Below, piece by piece: positions 18,289-27,053 of a stretch of 64,000 bases of DNA. Positions within the stretch are counted from its first letter, which is position 1. Every line of letters begins with the position of its first letter. Origin of the DNA: Pseudaminobacter salicylatoxidans (GTDB lineage Bacteria; Pseudomonadota; Alphaproteobacteria; Rhizobiales; Rhizobiaceae); NCBI RefSeq assembly GCF_003148475.1, contig NZ_QGGG01000020.1:1-64000 (forward strand). The letters run 5' to 3'. Below the pieces are notes generated by a model. It saw only the letters and a list, made by a program, of their open reading frames with translations, had not been told where the DNA came from and made no database searches. Both the position numbers and the translations under genes were made by a program.

Positions 18289-18423
18289 CGGTTTCTCCTT
18301 TCCTCCTTCTGGGGCGGGCATGTTAGCATGAAAAACCGTCAAGCGTTTACAGGGCGGATCAAAACATCCTGATGAGGGGCCGCGACCGGTTCGCAGCCAT
18401 GGCCGATCCCCGCCGGAGGTGCT

Positions 18424-19356
18424 TCAGTTCAGCGACACTGCCGTGGAGCGGGTCAGCCACTCTCCGGCGATCCTGGCGTCTTCATCGCCCAGGCCGTGAT
18501 TGGCCTTGATGGTGTGCGTGTCCAGCCGCGCGCCATGGTCGCGCAGCATCGCTTCCAGCGCCGGCGCGAGTGGCGCATAGGTCAGGTCGGTATCGCCTGC
18601 GATGATCAGGAAGCGCGTGCCCGACAAGCTGACTTGCGGAACCTTGTCCAGCACCGACATCGGCCGCAGCAGGATCGCGCGCTCGACCAGGCCCGGATGC
18701 AGGACCGAAAGCGCCGCCAAAAGATTGGCGCCATTCGAATAACCGAGGAAGGTGGTGTGATCGAGGTCGAGTTTCTGCCGTTTGACCATGCCTTGCAGGA
18801 AACTGGCGAACGCGTTGGCCTCGCCGCGAATATCGTTCTGGTCGAACCTGGTCGGCGTGATGCGCTTGTACCAGCGCTTCTTCCCATCCTGCACCACGCG
18901 TCCGCGCACACCCATCAGCACCGCGCGCGGCGCTATGCGGGAGGCCAGCGACATCAGCGTGGTTTCGTCGCCGCCGGAGCCGTGCAGCAATATCAGCGTT
19001 TCGGCCGTGGCCTTTTCCGGCTGCTTGACGAGGACTGTGAAGTCCCTGGTGTGGATTACGGAACTGGCGCCCACTTCCGCTGGCAGAGCCGTGGGTGCCG
19101 GGACTTTCGGCAAGGCAGCCTTGTTGGTGACGATCGGTTCGGCCGGCGTGCCCGCCCTGGCATCGGCAGACGGGCTCGGGCAGTCGCGGGCGGGTATCCC
19201 CGCCATGGGCTGCTGTTCCACCTTCGTGGCGGCAGCGGCCAGCCGGGCCTGCGAGCCATTGCGTTCGCAGTCGGAAAGGTCGCGGGCGCTGGCTGCGCCG
19301 GCCATGCCGAGGAACGCAAGGAGGGTGAGGGTACTGATAAACGCTTTCTTAGCCAT
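18424..19356 (-). CDS. Exported alpha/beta hydrolase (phospholipase/carboxylesterase type)
   Basis: 310 aa. The Sec signal peptide (about 5-25, ending ASA) and a low-complexity linker (about 30-90) precede the hydrolase domain. LILLHGSGGDETTL is the oxyanion segment, GYSNGANLL (about residue 200) the nucleophile elbow, AGDTDLTY and NHGLGDED supply Asp and His. This resembles the phospholipase/carboxylesterase (YpfH-like) family. The substrate is unknown. It is monocistronic, with convergent DUF1059 and cca on one side and the hemF 3' end on the other. Confidence 0.78.
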   Translation of the reverse strand: MAKKAFISTLTLLAFLGMAGAASARDLSDCERNGSQARLAAAATKVEQQPMAGIPARDCPSPSADARAGTPAEPIVTNKAALPKVPAPTALPAEVGASSVIHTRDFTVLVKQPEKATAETLILLHGSGGDETTLMSLASRIAPRAVLMGVRGRVVQDGKKRWYKRITPTRFDQNDIRGEANAFASFLQGMVKRQKLDLDHTTFLGYSNGANLLAALSVLHPGLVERAILLRPMSVLDKVPQVSLSGTRFLIIAGDTDLTYAPLAPALEAMLRDHGARLDTHTIKANHGLGDEDARIAGEWLTRSTAVSLN

Positions 19357-19524
19357 GCCCGGACACTGTCAGCGAAAAGTTAACCAACATTCTAGGAAGC
19401 ATCGGCCTGCCTCGTTCAGGCAGCCACCGGACGCAATGCGCACCGGCTGGTGTTCGTCAGCCCGTGCGCATCGATCCAGATTGCGCGGGGTGAAACGGAT
19501 GAGCGTTTATCACGATATGTTTCG

Positions 19525-19561
19525 AATTGTCATCGGCCAATCGTGTTGGCCGATGACAATT
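19525..19561. terminator. 16-bp perfect hairpin downstream of hemF
   Basis: AATTGTCATCGGCCAA pairs perfectly with TTGGCCGATGACAATT around TCGTG. It starts 24 nt past the hemF stop on the minus strand. No T-run follows, so it would end or protect the hemF transcript without being a classical intrinsic terminator. Confidence 0.6.
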
Positions 19562-19584
19562 GCGTCAGACCTGTTGCAGAAAAT

Positions 19585-20502
19585 TCACGGCCATTTCACG
19601 GCCGGCGGCATGCTCGACAGAATGGAGTTGACGTTGCCGCCGGTCTTCAGGCCGAAGATCGTGCCGCGGTCGTAAAGCAGATTGAACTCCACGTAGCGGC
19701 CACGCCGGACGAGTTGTTCCTCGCGGTCGGCTTGCGACCAACTGGTGTTGAAGTTGCGACGCACCAGATGCGGATAGACGACGAGGAACGAGCGGCCGAC
19801 ATCCTGCGTGAAGCGGAAATCCGCCTCCCAGCCGCCCTTCTCTTCAGGCGAATGCAGCCAGTCGTAGAAGATGCCGCCGATGCCGCGCGCCTCGTTGCGG
19901 TGAGGGAGATAAAAATACTCGTCGCACCAGGCCTTGAACCTGGCGTAGTCGGCGACCTCCGGGTGCTTGCCGCAGGTGAAGGCGAAAGTCTTGTGGAAAG
20001 CCTGTGTATCGGGGTCTTCCTGCGCGCGCCGGCGGTCGAGCACCGGGGTGAGGTCGGCCCCGCCGCCGAACCATTGGCGCGAAGTCACCACCATGCGCGT
20101 GTTCATGTGCACGGCCGGTACATTGGGGTTCCAGGGATGAGCGATCAGCGAGATGCCGCTGGCCCAGAAGCTTGGATCCTCTTCGGCGCCGGGCATCTGC
20201 TTGCGGAATTCCGGCGAGAATTCGCCATACACGGTGGAGGTGTGCACGCCGACTTTCTCGAAGACGCGGCCATGCATCATCGACATGATGCCACCGCCGC
20301 CCTTGCCTTCGTCGCGCTGCCAGGGCGTGCGCTGGAAACGGCCCGGTGCCCTGGATGTGGCCTCGGCGATGGAAACCTCGTCCTCTAGCTGTTCGAAGGC
20401 GGCGCAGATGCGATCGCGCAGGTCCTCGAACCAGAGGCGGGCGCGTTCCTTCTTGGCTTCGATGTCGGCTGGCAGGCCGGCGGGGATTTCGGGGCGTTCC
20501 AT
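19585..20502 (-). CDS. hemF: Oxygen-dependent coproporphyrinogen III oxidase
   Basis: 305 aa. It shows the HemF signatures: VHMNTRMVV near residue 110, [32 protein letters not shown] (catalytic region), and the C-terminal [20 protein letters not shown]. It converts coproporphyrinogen III to protoporphyrinogen IX with O2 for heme synthesis. ATG 20502 (MERPEIP) is used; the reading to 20535 adds residues atypical of the family. Confidence 0.95.
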   Translation of the reverse strand: MERPEIPAGLPADIEAKKERARLWFEDLRDRICAAFEQLEDEVSIAEATSRAPGRFQRTPWQRDEGKGGGGIMSMMHGRVFEKVGVHTSTVYGEFSPEFRKQMPGAEEDPSFWASGISLIAHPWNPNVPAVHMNTRMVVTSRQWFGGGADLTPVLDRRRAQEDPDTQAFHKTFAFTCGKHPEVADYARFKAWCDEYFYLPHRNEARGIGGIFYDWLHSPEEKGGWEADFRFTQDVGRSFLVVYPHLVRRNFNTSWSQADREEQLVRRGRYVEFNLLYDRGTIFGLKTGGNVNSILSSMPPAVKWP

Positions 20503-20622
20503 GCGGTCTCCACTCACTCTGGCGGTGCTGCCCACCCATATAGGGAGGTAACGTGCACAAATGACTCGTTTTTTGTTGGCGTGATCCCTAATCTCTTGGT
20601 GATCAGGGTCAAGGAGTTCCTC

Positions 20623-20880
20623 GTGCGTACCCCGACGAGACCGCCGCTCGATGGTCTAAAGAAGAGGCTGGACGAAAGCCGGGCCGCGCGTGCGCATCAG
20701 CCGCGCGACGGGTTCTTGCGCGAAACTTTCGTGCTGCCACGCGGGGACGCGCGCGCCAAGGCGCAGGAATGGTTCGCGCGCTGGCCGAAGCAGGCCTACT
20801 GGACCGCCATCGAAAGCTGGTTCGAATGGCCGGGCGACGTCATCGAGTTCACGATCCGGCGGCTGCCTTCCTCCGATTGA
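20623..20880 (+). CDS. Conserved small hypothetical protein
   Basis: 85 aa, not recognised. It is basic at the N-terminus and Trp-rich at the C-terminus ([20 protein letters not shown]), with no membrane segment. GTG 20623 is preferred because AAGGAG lies 7 nt upstream; the open frame begins at 20581. Its last 32 nt overlap the convergent 3' end of soxR. Confidence 0.6.
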   Translation: MRTPTRPPLDGLKKRLDESRAARAHQPRDGFLRETFVLPRGDARAKAQEWFARWPKQAYWTAIESWFEWPGDVIEFTIRRLPSSD

Positions 20881-21331
20881 CGCCATTGCGCGCGGCCGCG
20901 ACCAGCAACCGGCGGGGGCCGGCTCCTTCGGCGCCCAGCCTGTCGTCGGGATTGTGCAGCGGGCAGTGATCCAACGACATGCATCCACAGCCGATGCAGC
21001 CGGTGAGGCCCTCGCGCAGCTTCTGCAGTTGCAGGATGCGGCGGTCGAGATCGGCGGCCCAGCCTTCCGAAAGCATGCGCCAGTCCGCGCGGGTCGGCGT
21101 GCGTCCGTCCGGCAGCGAGGCGAGCGCATGCGCGATGTCGGCGAGCGAAATGCCCACTTCCTGCGCAACGCGGATGACCGCCACCCGGCGCAGCACGTCG
21201 GAACTGTAGCGGCGCTGGTTGCCGCCGGTACGGTGGCTGCGGATGAGCCCCTTGGTTTCGTAGAAATGCAGCGCCGACACGGCGACGCCACTGCGCCTGG
21301 CGACTTCGCCGACCGAGAGCTCCCTGCCCAT
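20849..21331 (-). CDS. soxR: Redox-sensitive transcriptional activator SoxR
   Basis: 160 aa MerR-family regulator. The N-terminal winged HTH ([20 protein letters not shown]) is followed by a dimerisation helix and the cluster loop [12 protein letters not shown], the exact CxxCxCxxxxxC that holds the [2Fe-2S] centre. Oxidation by redox-cycling compounds switches it on. The start is MGRELSV at 21331. A SoxR box with an exact soxS-like promoter lies immediately upstream but points the other way (see 21349-21379). The target gene set is not obvious from neighbours. Confidence 0.95.
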   Translation of the reverse strand: MGRELSVGEVARRSGVAVSALHFYETKGLIRSHRTGGNQRRYSSDVLRRVAVIRVAQEVGISLADIAHALASLPDGRTPTRADWRMLSEGWAADLDRRILQLQKLREGLTGCIGCGCMSLDHCPLHNPDDRLGAEGAGPRRLLVAAARNGVNRRKAAAGS

Positions 21332-21348
21332 GACCTGTCCGTCCCTGC

Positions 21349-21379
21349 TTGACCTCAAGTATTGTTGAGGTTGTATCAG
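21349..21379 (+). promoter_or_regulatory. SoxR-activated promoter (SoxR box in 19-bp spacer)
   Basis: TTGACC at 21349-21354 and TATCAG at 21374-21379 are separated by 19 bp containing the box CCTCAA-GTATTG-TTGAGG (21353-21370). This is the same architecture as E. coli soxS: the box begins with the last two bases of the -35, and the spacer is overlong. It fires rightward, away from soxR. The first genes it meets are antisense to trmL and then the ABC exporter region. Confidence 0.8.
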
Positions 21380-21507
21380 TGGATCCTTCGCCACGCAAAC
21401 CGAAGGATGAAGGCATGTTTGTCAGGTTGGGAATCGCAGGCTGGGTGACGGTGCGCGGGCGTCGCGTCGGCCGCTTTGCAGTGATCGTGGGAGTGGAGGA
21501 AGAGGTT

Positions 21508-21966
21508 TCAGCCGAGTTGCCGCATCGCCTCGCCGGCGGCCATGGCCGTGCTGAGCGCGAGATTCAGGCTGCGGCCGCCGCCGCGCATTGGGATGAGAAG
21601 GCGGGCATCGGCGCGCGCGTGCACATGTTCGGGTACGCCCGCAGATTCGCGGCCAAAAAGTACTATGTCGCCATCGGCATAGCTGAAATCCGTATAGGGG
21701 ATCGCTGCTTTGGTGGTGAAAAGCACCAGCCTGCGCCCTTCCGCGACGCGCCAGGCGTCGAAGGCCGCGAAATCGACATGGCGCGTCAGGGCAGCCATTT
21801 CGAGATAGTCCATGCCGGCGCGGCGCAGATTGCGGTCGGAGAGGTCGAAGCCGGCGGGTTCGATGATGTCGACGGCGAGCCCGAGGCAGGCGGCCATGCG
21901 CAATATGGTGCCGGTATTGCCGGCGATGTCGGGCTGATAGAGCGCGATGCGGATGCCTTCGTTCAA
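21508..21966 (-). CDS. trmL: tRNA (cytidine/uridine-34 2'-O) methyltransferase
   Basis: 152 aa SPOUT methyltransferase. It begins IALYQPDIAGNTGTILRMAA (the SPOUT N-terminal motif, N-x-G-x-x-R) and carries LFGRESAGVPE and IPMRGGGRSLNLALS, the knotted SAM-binding loops of TrmL. It modifies the wobble base of tRNALeu isoacceptors. It lies convergent with nothing; the rightward SoxR-type promoter upstream of soxR would transcribe antisense through it. Confidence 0.93.
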   Translation of the reverse strand: MNEGIRIALYQPDIAGNTGTILRMAACLGLAVDIIEPAGFDLSDRNLRRAGMDYLEMAALTRHVDFAAFDAWRVAEGRRLVLFTTKAAIPYTDFSYADGDIVLFGRESAGVPEHVHARADARLLIPMRGGGRSLNLALSTAMAAGEAMRQLG

Positions 21967-21983
21967 TATTTGCCTCCGCTAAT

Positions 21984-22003
21984 CTGTTGCATGCTGGCAA
22001 CAG
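21984..22003. promoter_or_regulatory. 7-bp inverted repeat in the trmL/ABC-exporter divergent gap
   Basis: CTGTTGC-ATGCTG-GCAACAG lies 18 bp before the trmL start and about 100 bp before the leader ORF. This is a plausible operator for either direction; the regulator is unknown. Confidence 0.35.
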
Positions 22004-22082
22004 CGTTGCTGCCGCAGCGGAAATCCAGGCCGCCGGCATGGTGTTTTGGGCGCAATGGGTCTATAGAGCCTGCATTGTCAAC

Positions 22083-22167
22083 TCGAACCGAGGGAGAAAG
22101 TCATGACTGTTCGTATCTTTTTGCTCCCAATGCACGGCCATAAGGCCTGACGGCGGTTTCGGTTCGA
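22083..22167 (+). promoter_or_regulatory. Structured leader enclosing a 15-codon ORF
   Basis: TCGAACCGA (22083-22091) is perfectly complementary to TCGGTTCGA (22159-22167). The stem encloses a Shine-Dalgarno (AGGGAGAAAG), a short ORF and a small GGCC-ATAA-GGCC hairpin at its end. The arrangement resembles translated-leader attenuators. Its connection with the exporter genes 100-600 bp downstream is inferred from position and strand. Confidence 0.45.
22103..22150 (+). CDS. Putative 15-aa leader peptide
   Basis: MTVRIFLLPMHGHKA, then TGA. A strong ribosome site (GGGAGAAAG, 2-3 nt spacing to ATG) precedes it. It is too short for family assignment. Position ahead of the ABC exporter operon and inside a stem suggests a regulatory upstream ORF rather than a functional product. 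Confidence 0.4.
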   Translation: MTVRIFLLPMHGHKA

Positions 22168-22250
22168 CGCTTTTTACTTCCTGACATTCCAAAGCAGCAT
22201 CGTCTCGAATTCCGCCGGACACTTTTTCCGTTTCCGAAGGAATTTTCGCG

Positions 22251-22691
22251 ATGCCATTTTCCCGTTCCAGGGGGCCAGGTACCCCGCCACAACTGCCCGA
22301 CTATAACTTTCCTCCCGACGGGCGCACCAGCTTGCAGGAGCGTAAGCTTGCCGCCTGGGCGCTGACCATCGGCGCGCGGGTGCCGCTTGATCAGCCATAT
22401 GAAACGCGCCGCCGCCGCGGTCTGCCCGACATCGACCTTTCGGGGGCCGGCCCCGATCCGGGATACCGTTCGCCGCTGCGCAGGTTGCTCGACGGATTGG
22501 GCGCAATCGTCCTGCGGATGGCCTCCCGGCCAACTCCTGTCGCGACCGTGTCAGCAGGGACCGGCGAGGGGGTCGGCATCGCGAGCTGCGCATCCTACAT
22601 AGGGAAGGCCGGCCACGACTCAGAGCGCGGCCCCGGCCGAACCGGTGACGACAAAGACGACTGCGCGCGCCCGCTGGAACGGGCCGCCTGA
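22251..22691 (+). CDS. Hypothetical protein ahead of ABC exporter
   Basis: 146 aa, Pro/Arg/Gly-rich, not recognised. The first 95 residues have normal codon use for this genome (LQERKLAAWALTIGARVPL looks like a helix) with a second weak hydrophobic stretch near LLDGLGAIVLRMA; the tail is low-complexity. AAGGA precedes the ATG by 9 nt, and the gene ends 20 nt before the first exporter gene on the same strand. It could be a real small gene or an untranslated leader. Confidence 0.45.
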   Translation: MPFSRSRGPGTPPQLPDYNFPPDGRTSLQERKLAAWALTIGARVPLDQPYETRRRRGLPDIDLSGAGPDPGYRSPLRRLLDGLGAIVLRMASRPTPVATVSAGTGEGVGIASCASYIGKAGHDSERGPGRTGDDKDDCARPLERAA

Positions 22692-22711
22692 CAAGACTTC
22701 GAGAGAATGAC

Positions 22712-24580
22712 ATGTTTCGCTGGTTTGAACAGAGACTGAACCCGTTTCCCGCGGGCAAGCCCGTGGAGCCGCCTAGGACGCTGGCCGCGTTCTGCTGGCA
22801 TTTCACGAAGCCTGCATGGCCCTTCGTGTTGCTGGCGGCAATCACCATGGCGCTGATCGCCATCATGGAAGTCTGGATGTTCGGCTTCCTCGGCAATATC
22901 GTGGACTGGCTGTCGGCGCATGACCGCGAGACTTTCCTGCAAACCGAGTGGTGGAAGCTCGTGGGCATGGCGCTGGTCGTTGGCATCGTCTTGCCGGCGA
23001 CGGTGGCGCTGTCGTCCTTCAACACCTACCAGACGCTGTTCGGCAACTACCCGATGCGCATCCGCTGGCAGGTGCATCGCTATCTGCTCAACCAGTCGAT
23101 GACCTTCTACCAGGACGAGTTCGCAGGCCGCATCGCCACCAAGCTGATGCAGACGGCGCTGGCCGTGCGCGAGACGATCATCAAGTTCGTCGAGGTGCTG
23201 AACTACGTCATCGTCTATTTCATCGGCGTGCTGGTGATCGTCGGCTCGGCCGACTGGCGGCTGGTGGCGCCGCTGCTGATCTGGCTGCTCTGCTATCTGG
23301 TCGTGCTGCGGCTCTTCGTGCCGAGGCTCGGCAAGGTGGCGGCGGCGCAGGCCGACGCCCGCTCGCTGATGACGGGGCGCATCGTCGACAGCTACACCAA
23401 CATCCAGACGGTGAAGCTGTTCTCGCACGCGCGGCGCGAGGCCGACTATGCGCGCGAAGGCATGAGCGATTTCATGACGACGGCCTATGCGCAGGGCAGG
23501 CTGATCACGGCCTTCTATCTGGTGGTTTACGCTCTCAACTCGCTCCTGCTTCTGTCGGTCGGCGCGCTTGCGATTAATTTGTGGCTCGGCGAGGTCGTGT
23601 CGATCGGCGCGGTGGCGGTGGCGATCGGCCTCGTGCTTCGGCTGTGGGGCATGTCGCAATGGATCATGTGGGAGGTCTCCGGCCTGTTCGAGAATATCGG
23701 CACGGTGCAGGACGGCATCAATTCGATCTCGCTGCCCCGGTTGGTGGAGGACAGGCCCGGCGCGCCCGATCTCGTCGTCGACAAGGGCGGGATCGAGTTC
23801 GACCGCATCGGCTTCCACTACGGCAAGGGCAAGGGTGTCATCGAGGAGCTGTCGCTGTCCATCAAGCCCGGCGAGAAGGTGGGGCTGGTGGGGCGTTCCG
23901 GCGCGGGAAAATCCACGCTCGTCAACCTGCTGCTGCGTTTCTACGATCTCGAAAGCGGCCGCATTACGATCGACGGGCAGGACATTTCCGCCGTGGCGCA
24001 GGATTCGCTGAGGGCCGAGATCGGCATGGTTACGCAGGACACCTCGCTGCTGCACCGTTCGGTGCGCGAGAACATCCTCTACGGCCGCCCCGACGCTGGC
24101 GATGAAGAGATGGTCGAAGCAGTGCGCAGCGCCTCGGCAGAGGACTTCATCGCCACGCTCGTCGATGCCAAGGGCCGCACGGGCTTCGACGCGCATGTGG
24201 GCGAACGCGGCGTGAAGCTGTCCGGCGGACAGCGGCAGCGCATTGCCATTGCGCGCGTGATGCTGAAGGATGCACCGGTCCTGATCCTCGACGAAGCGAC
24301 CTCCGCACTCGATTCGGAAGTGGAGGCGGCGATCCAGGAAAACCTCTATCGGCTGATGGAGGGCAAGACCGTCATCGCCATCGCCCACCGTCTTTCCACC
24401 ATTGCGGCGATGGATCGCCTTGTGGTGATGGACAAGGGCAGCCTCATCGAGGAAGGCTCGCACGAGGAACTTGTGGCGCGCGGCGGGCTTTATGCCCAGC
24501 TATGGTCGCGCCAGTCGGGCGGCTTCCTGCCGCAAGAGGTCGAAACCACAACTGCCGGAAAGGACATTGCCGCAGAATGA
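22712..24580 (+). CDS. ABC exporter half-transporter, subunit 1
   Basis: 622 aa with an N-terminal six-helix type I exporter domain (about 30-330) fused to an ATPase: Walker A GRSGAGKST, Q-loop VTQDTS, signature LSGGQRQRIAIARV, Walker B VLILDEATSALDSE, H-loop IAHRLST. It is in tandem with a second half-transporter of nearly equal length, with a 4-nt overlap, so the pair likely forms a heterodimer in the inner membrane. The substrate (drug, lipid or peptide) cannot be told from sequence. Both ATP sites look intact. Confidence 0.9.
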   Translation: MFRWFEQRLNPFPAGKPVEPPRTLAAFCWHFTKPAWPFVLLAAITMALIAIMEVWMFGFLGNIVDWLSAHDRETFLQTEWWKLVGMALVVGIVLPATVALSSFNTYQTLFGNYPMRIRWQVHRYLLNQSMTFYQDEFAGRIATKLMQTALAVRETIIKFVEVLNYVIVYFIGVLVIVGSADWRLVAPLLIWLLCYLVVLRLFVPRLGKVAAAQADARSLMTGRIVDSYTNIQTVKLFSHARREADYAREGMSDFMTTAYAQGRLITAFYLVVYALNSLLLLSVGALAINLWLGEVVSIGAVAVAIGLVLRLWGMSQWIMWEVSGLFENIGTVQDGINSISLPRLVEDRPGAPDLVVDKGGIEFDRIGFHYGKGKGVIEELSLSIKPGEKVGLVGRSGAGKSTLVNLLLRFYDLESGRITIDGQDISAVAQDSLRAEIGMVTQDTSLLHRSVRENILYGRPDAGDEEMVEAVRSASAEDFIATLVDAKGRTGFDAHVGERGVKLSGGQRQRIAIARVMLKDAPVLILDEATSALDSEVEAAIQENLYRLMEGKTVIAIAHRLSTIAAMDRLVVMDKGSLIEEGSHEELVARGGLYAQLWSRQSGGFLPQEVETTTAGKDIAAE

Positions 24581-26448
24581 GCATGCGTGCTGTTTACGAG
24601 GTGTTCGAAAAATGGGTGAACCCCTTCAAGGAACCCGCCGATCTTCGACCGCCGACAACAGTACGGGGCTTTCTGTGGCACTATGTCGGGCAGGCGAAGC
24701 TGGCCTTCTTCGCCATGCTCGTCATCGGCGGCATCGCCCCGCTGGTTGAGGCGGGGCTGTTCTATTTCGTCGGGCGCGTGGTCGATATTCTCGACAACGC
24801 GTCCAGTGAGCGTAGCTGGTCGGGGCTGTGGGAGGCGGCCGGCCCCGAGCTGCTGTTCATGGCGGCCACCGTTCTTCTCCTGCGCACGGTGGTGGTCGGC
24901 CTTTCCGCCCTGGTCGACGAGCAGACGATAACGCCGGGTTTCTACAACCTGGTGCGCTGGCAGGCGCATCGGCATGTCTCGCGCCAGTCCTACGCCTTCT
25001 TCCAGAATGATTTCGCCGGCCGCATCGCCACCAAGGTATGGCAGGCGGGGCAGGCGACCGGCGACCTGATGGAAAGCTTCATCGAGGTCGTCTGGTTCAT
25101 GATCGTCTATACGGTCACGACGCTGATACTGGTGGCTGGACTGGACATGCGGCTGGCCGGCCTGGTGGTTATCTGGATCGTTGCTTTCGGCTTCCTCGCA
25201 CGCCGCTACCTTCCTTCGATCCGTCGCCATGCCGAAGCGACGGCGGAAGCGGGCTCGATGATCAACGGGCGCATTGTCGATTCCTATTCCAACATCCAGA
25301 CGTTGAAGCTGTTCGCCGCCGATGGCGACGACCGCTATATCCGGGGCGGCTTCGACATCTATCTCGGGGCGCTGCGCCCCTTTACCCGGCGGCTCACCGG
25401 CGTGCGCATGGCGCTGACGGCGCTGTCGGGCGTGATGATCACGGTCATTGCCGCCTTTGCCATCTATCTGTGGGTGGAGGGTTCGATCACGGTCGGCGCG
25501 GTGGCCTTCACGCTGAGCCTCGTTCTGCGGCTCAACATGCTGCTCGGCCGGCTGATGATGCAGCTCAATGGCATCCTGCGAAATCTCGGCGTGCTGGAAA
25601 ACTCCAAGGCGCTGATCTCGCAGCCGCTGGGCCTCGTCGATAAGCCGGGGGCCACCGATCTCGTGGTGACGGGCGGCGAAATCCGGGCCGAGCGCGTGGT
25701 GTTCCACTACGGCAAGGGCTCGGGCGTGCTGAACGGCATCGATCTGGTGGTGAAGCCGGGCGAGAAGGTCGGCCTGATCGGGCCTTCCGGCGCCGGCAAG
25801 ACCACCTTCATCAATCTGATGCTGCGGCTCTACGACATGGAGGGCGGGCGCATCCTGATCGACGGGCAGGATGTCGCCACGGTCACGCAGGATTCGCTAC
25901 GCGCCAATATCGGCGTTGTCAGCCAGGATACGGCGCTGTTCCACCGTTCGCTGCGCGACAATATCAGGCTCGGTATGCCCGACGCCACGGATGCCGAAGT
26001 GGTCGCGGCGGCCAAGAAGGCCGAGGCGCATGAATTCATCCTGCAGCTTCGCGACAATCGCGGCCGTACCGGCTATGACGCCTTTGTCGGCGAGCGGGGC
26101 GTAAAACTTTCCGGTGGCCAGCGCCAACGCATCGCGATTGCCCGTGTTTTCCTCAAGGACGCGCCTATATTGGTGCTGGACGAGGCGACTTCCGCGCTCG
26201 ACTCGGATGTGGAAGCCGCGATTCAGGAAAACCTTCAGGCGCTGATGCACGGCAAGACGGTCATCGCCATCGCGCATCGTTTGTCCACCATCGCCGCCCT
26301 CGACAGGCTGGTGGTGCTGGAAGGCGGGCGCATCGTCGAGCAGGGCACCCATGACGATCTGGTGGCGCTCGACGGGCTTTATGCGCGGCTCTGGAAGCGG
26401 CAGTCCGGCGGTTTCCTGTTCAACGAGGAGGCCACACGGCCGGCATGA
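24577..26448 (+). CDS. ABC exporter half-transporter, subunit 2
   Basis: 623 aa, same fold as its upstream partner: six helices, then Walker A GPSGAGKTT, signature LSGGQRQRIAIARV, Walker B ILVLDEATSALDSD and IAHRLST. I start it at ATG 24577, which overlaps the stop of subunit 1 (ATGA); the longer open frame from 24502 lies inside the other gene. The two proteins share the N-terminal W/F-x-[KR]-WVNPF / RLNPF type start, pointing to an old duplication. Confidence 0.9.
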   Translation: MSMRAVYEVFEKWVNPFKEPADLRPPTTVRGFLWHYVGQAKLAFFAMLVIGGIAPLVEAGLFYFVGRVVDILDNASSERSWSGLWEAAGPELLFMAATVLLLRTVVVGLSALVDEQTITPGFYNLVRWQAHRHVSRQSYAFFQNDFAGRIATKVWQAGQATGDLMESFIEVVWFMIVYTVTTLILVAGLDMRLAGLVVIWIVAFGFLARRYLPSIRRHAEATAEAGSMINGRIVDSYSNIQTLKLFAADGDDRYIRGGFDIYLGALRPFTRRLTGVRMALTALSGVMITVIAAFAIYLWVEGSITVGAVAFTLSLVLRLNMLLGRLMMQLNGILRNLGVLENSKALISQPLGLVDKPGATDLVVTGGEIRAERVVFHYGKGSGVLNGIDLVVKPGEKVGLIGPSGAGKTTFINLMLRLYDMEGGRILIDGQDVATVTQDSLRANIGVVSQDTALFHRSLRDNIRLGMPDATDAEVVAAAKKAEAHEFILQLRDNRGRTGYDAFVGERGVKLSGGQRQRIAIARVFLKDAPILVLDEATSALDSDVEAAIQENLQALMHGKTVIAIAHRLSTIAALDRLVVLEGGRIVEQGTHDDLVALDGLYARLWKRQSGGFLFNEEATRPA

Positions 26449-26512
26449 CGCGCCAAGCTTTGCCACATCGCGTGTTTTCGTCGCCGGTCGCTGCCGGCGG
26501 GGAGCGCGCGCG

Positions 26513-26827
26513 ATGACGCTGCGACCGCCGGGCCGACGTTCCCACCTGCCGAATCCGGAAAGCGGGCAGGACGTTCTCCAGCGCGAATTGCTGGAGGAGA
26601 TGGCGATCTCGCTGGGCAGGGCAGGGCGCCGCGCAGAGCTGGCGCTGACGCAATTGCGCGAGCATCAGGGAGCGGCAGACGAGCGGCTGCTGCTGCTGAA
26701 GGCCGCAGCCGAATCGGTCCATGCCTATTTCATCCAGCGCGAGCTGTGCGGCCTGCGCAAGCATGACGATGTGATCCGCGACTACCGGATCCCCCGCGCG
26801 GTGCTTGCCCGATTGGGGGCAAAGTAG
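26513..26827 (+). CDS. DUF6665-like small protein
   Basis: 104 aa, soluble and helical. GQDVLQRELLEEMAISLGRA, then FIQRELCGLRKHDDVIRDYR and a terminal VLARLG matches my recollection of the DUF6665 family of Rhizobiales, function unknown. It begins 64 nt after the exporter operon and could be co-transcribed. The family call is from memory, not a search. Confidence 0.6.
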   Translation: MTLRPPGRRSHLPNPESGQDVLQRELLEEMAISLGRAGRRAELALTQLREHQGAADERLLLLKAAAESVHAYFIQRELCGLRKHDDVIRDYRIPRAVLARLGAK

Positions 26828-27053
26828 GCACGGGTCGCCATTTCGCCGCTTTCGCCGGCTACTGTGCCTAACCCGCGACAATCTGCCCTCACCTCGTTGT
26901 CCCGTCTGGACAAGAGTGTTCTTCACGCATAAACCGATCCCGAATGCCGGAGGATTTCGTCAGCCTGTTCCGCTATGCGGGCCGGGCCGTCGATAAATGA
27001 GCGGGGACCAGGCTCTGCCGCCGGCGAGGGTAAGGCGAAAGGATCATAATCCC

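Noticed and set aside
21349-22143. 264-aa plus-strand frame downstream of the SoxR promoter
   Set aside because: Runs antisense through all of trmL, weak ribosome site, low-complexity sequence. I kept only the promoter.
22595-24463. 622-aa minus-strand frame
   Set aside because: Complement of the ABC exporter gene, which has full Walker motifs; His/Asp-rich shadow protein.
26897-26913. TTGTCC-CGTCT-GGACAA dyad before petA
   Set aside because: Short and without matching regulator; not distinguishable from chance in a GC-rich gap.
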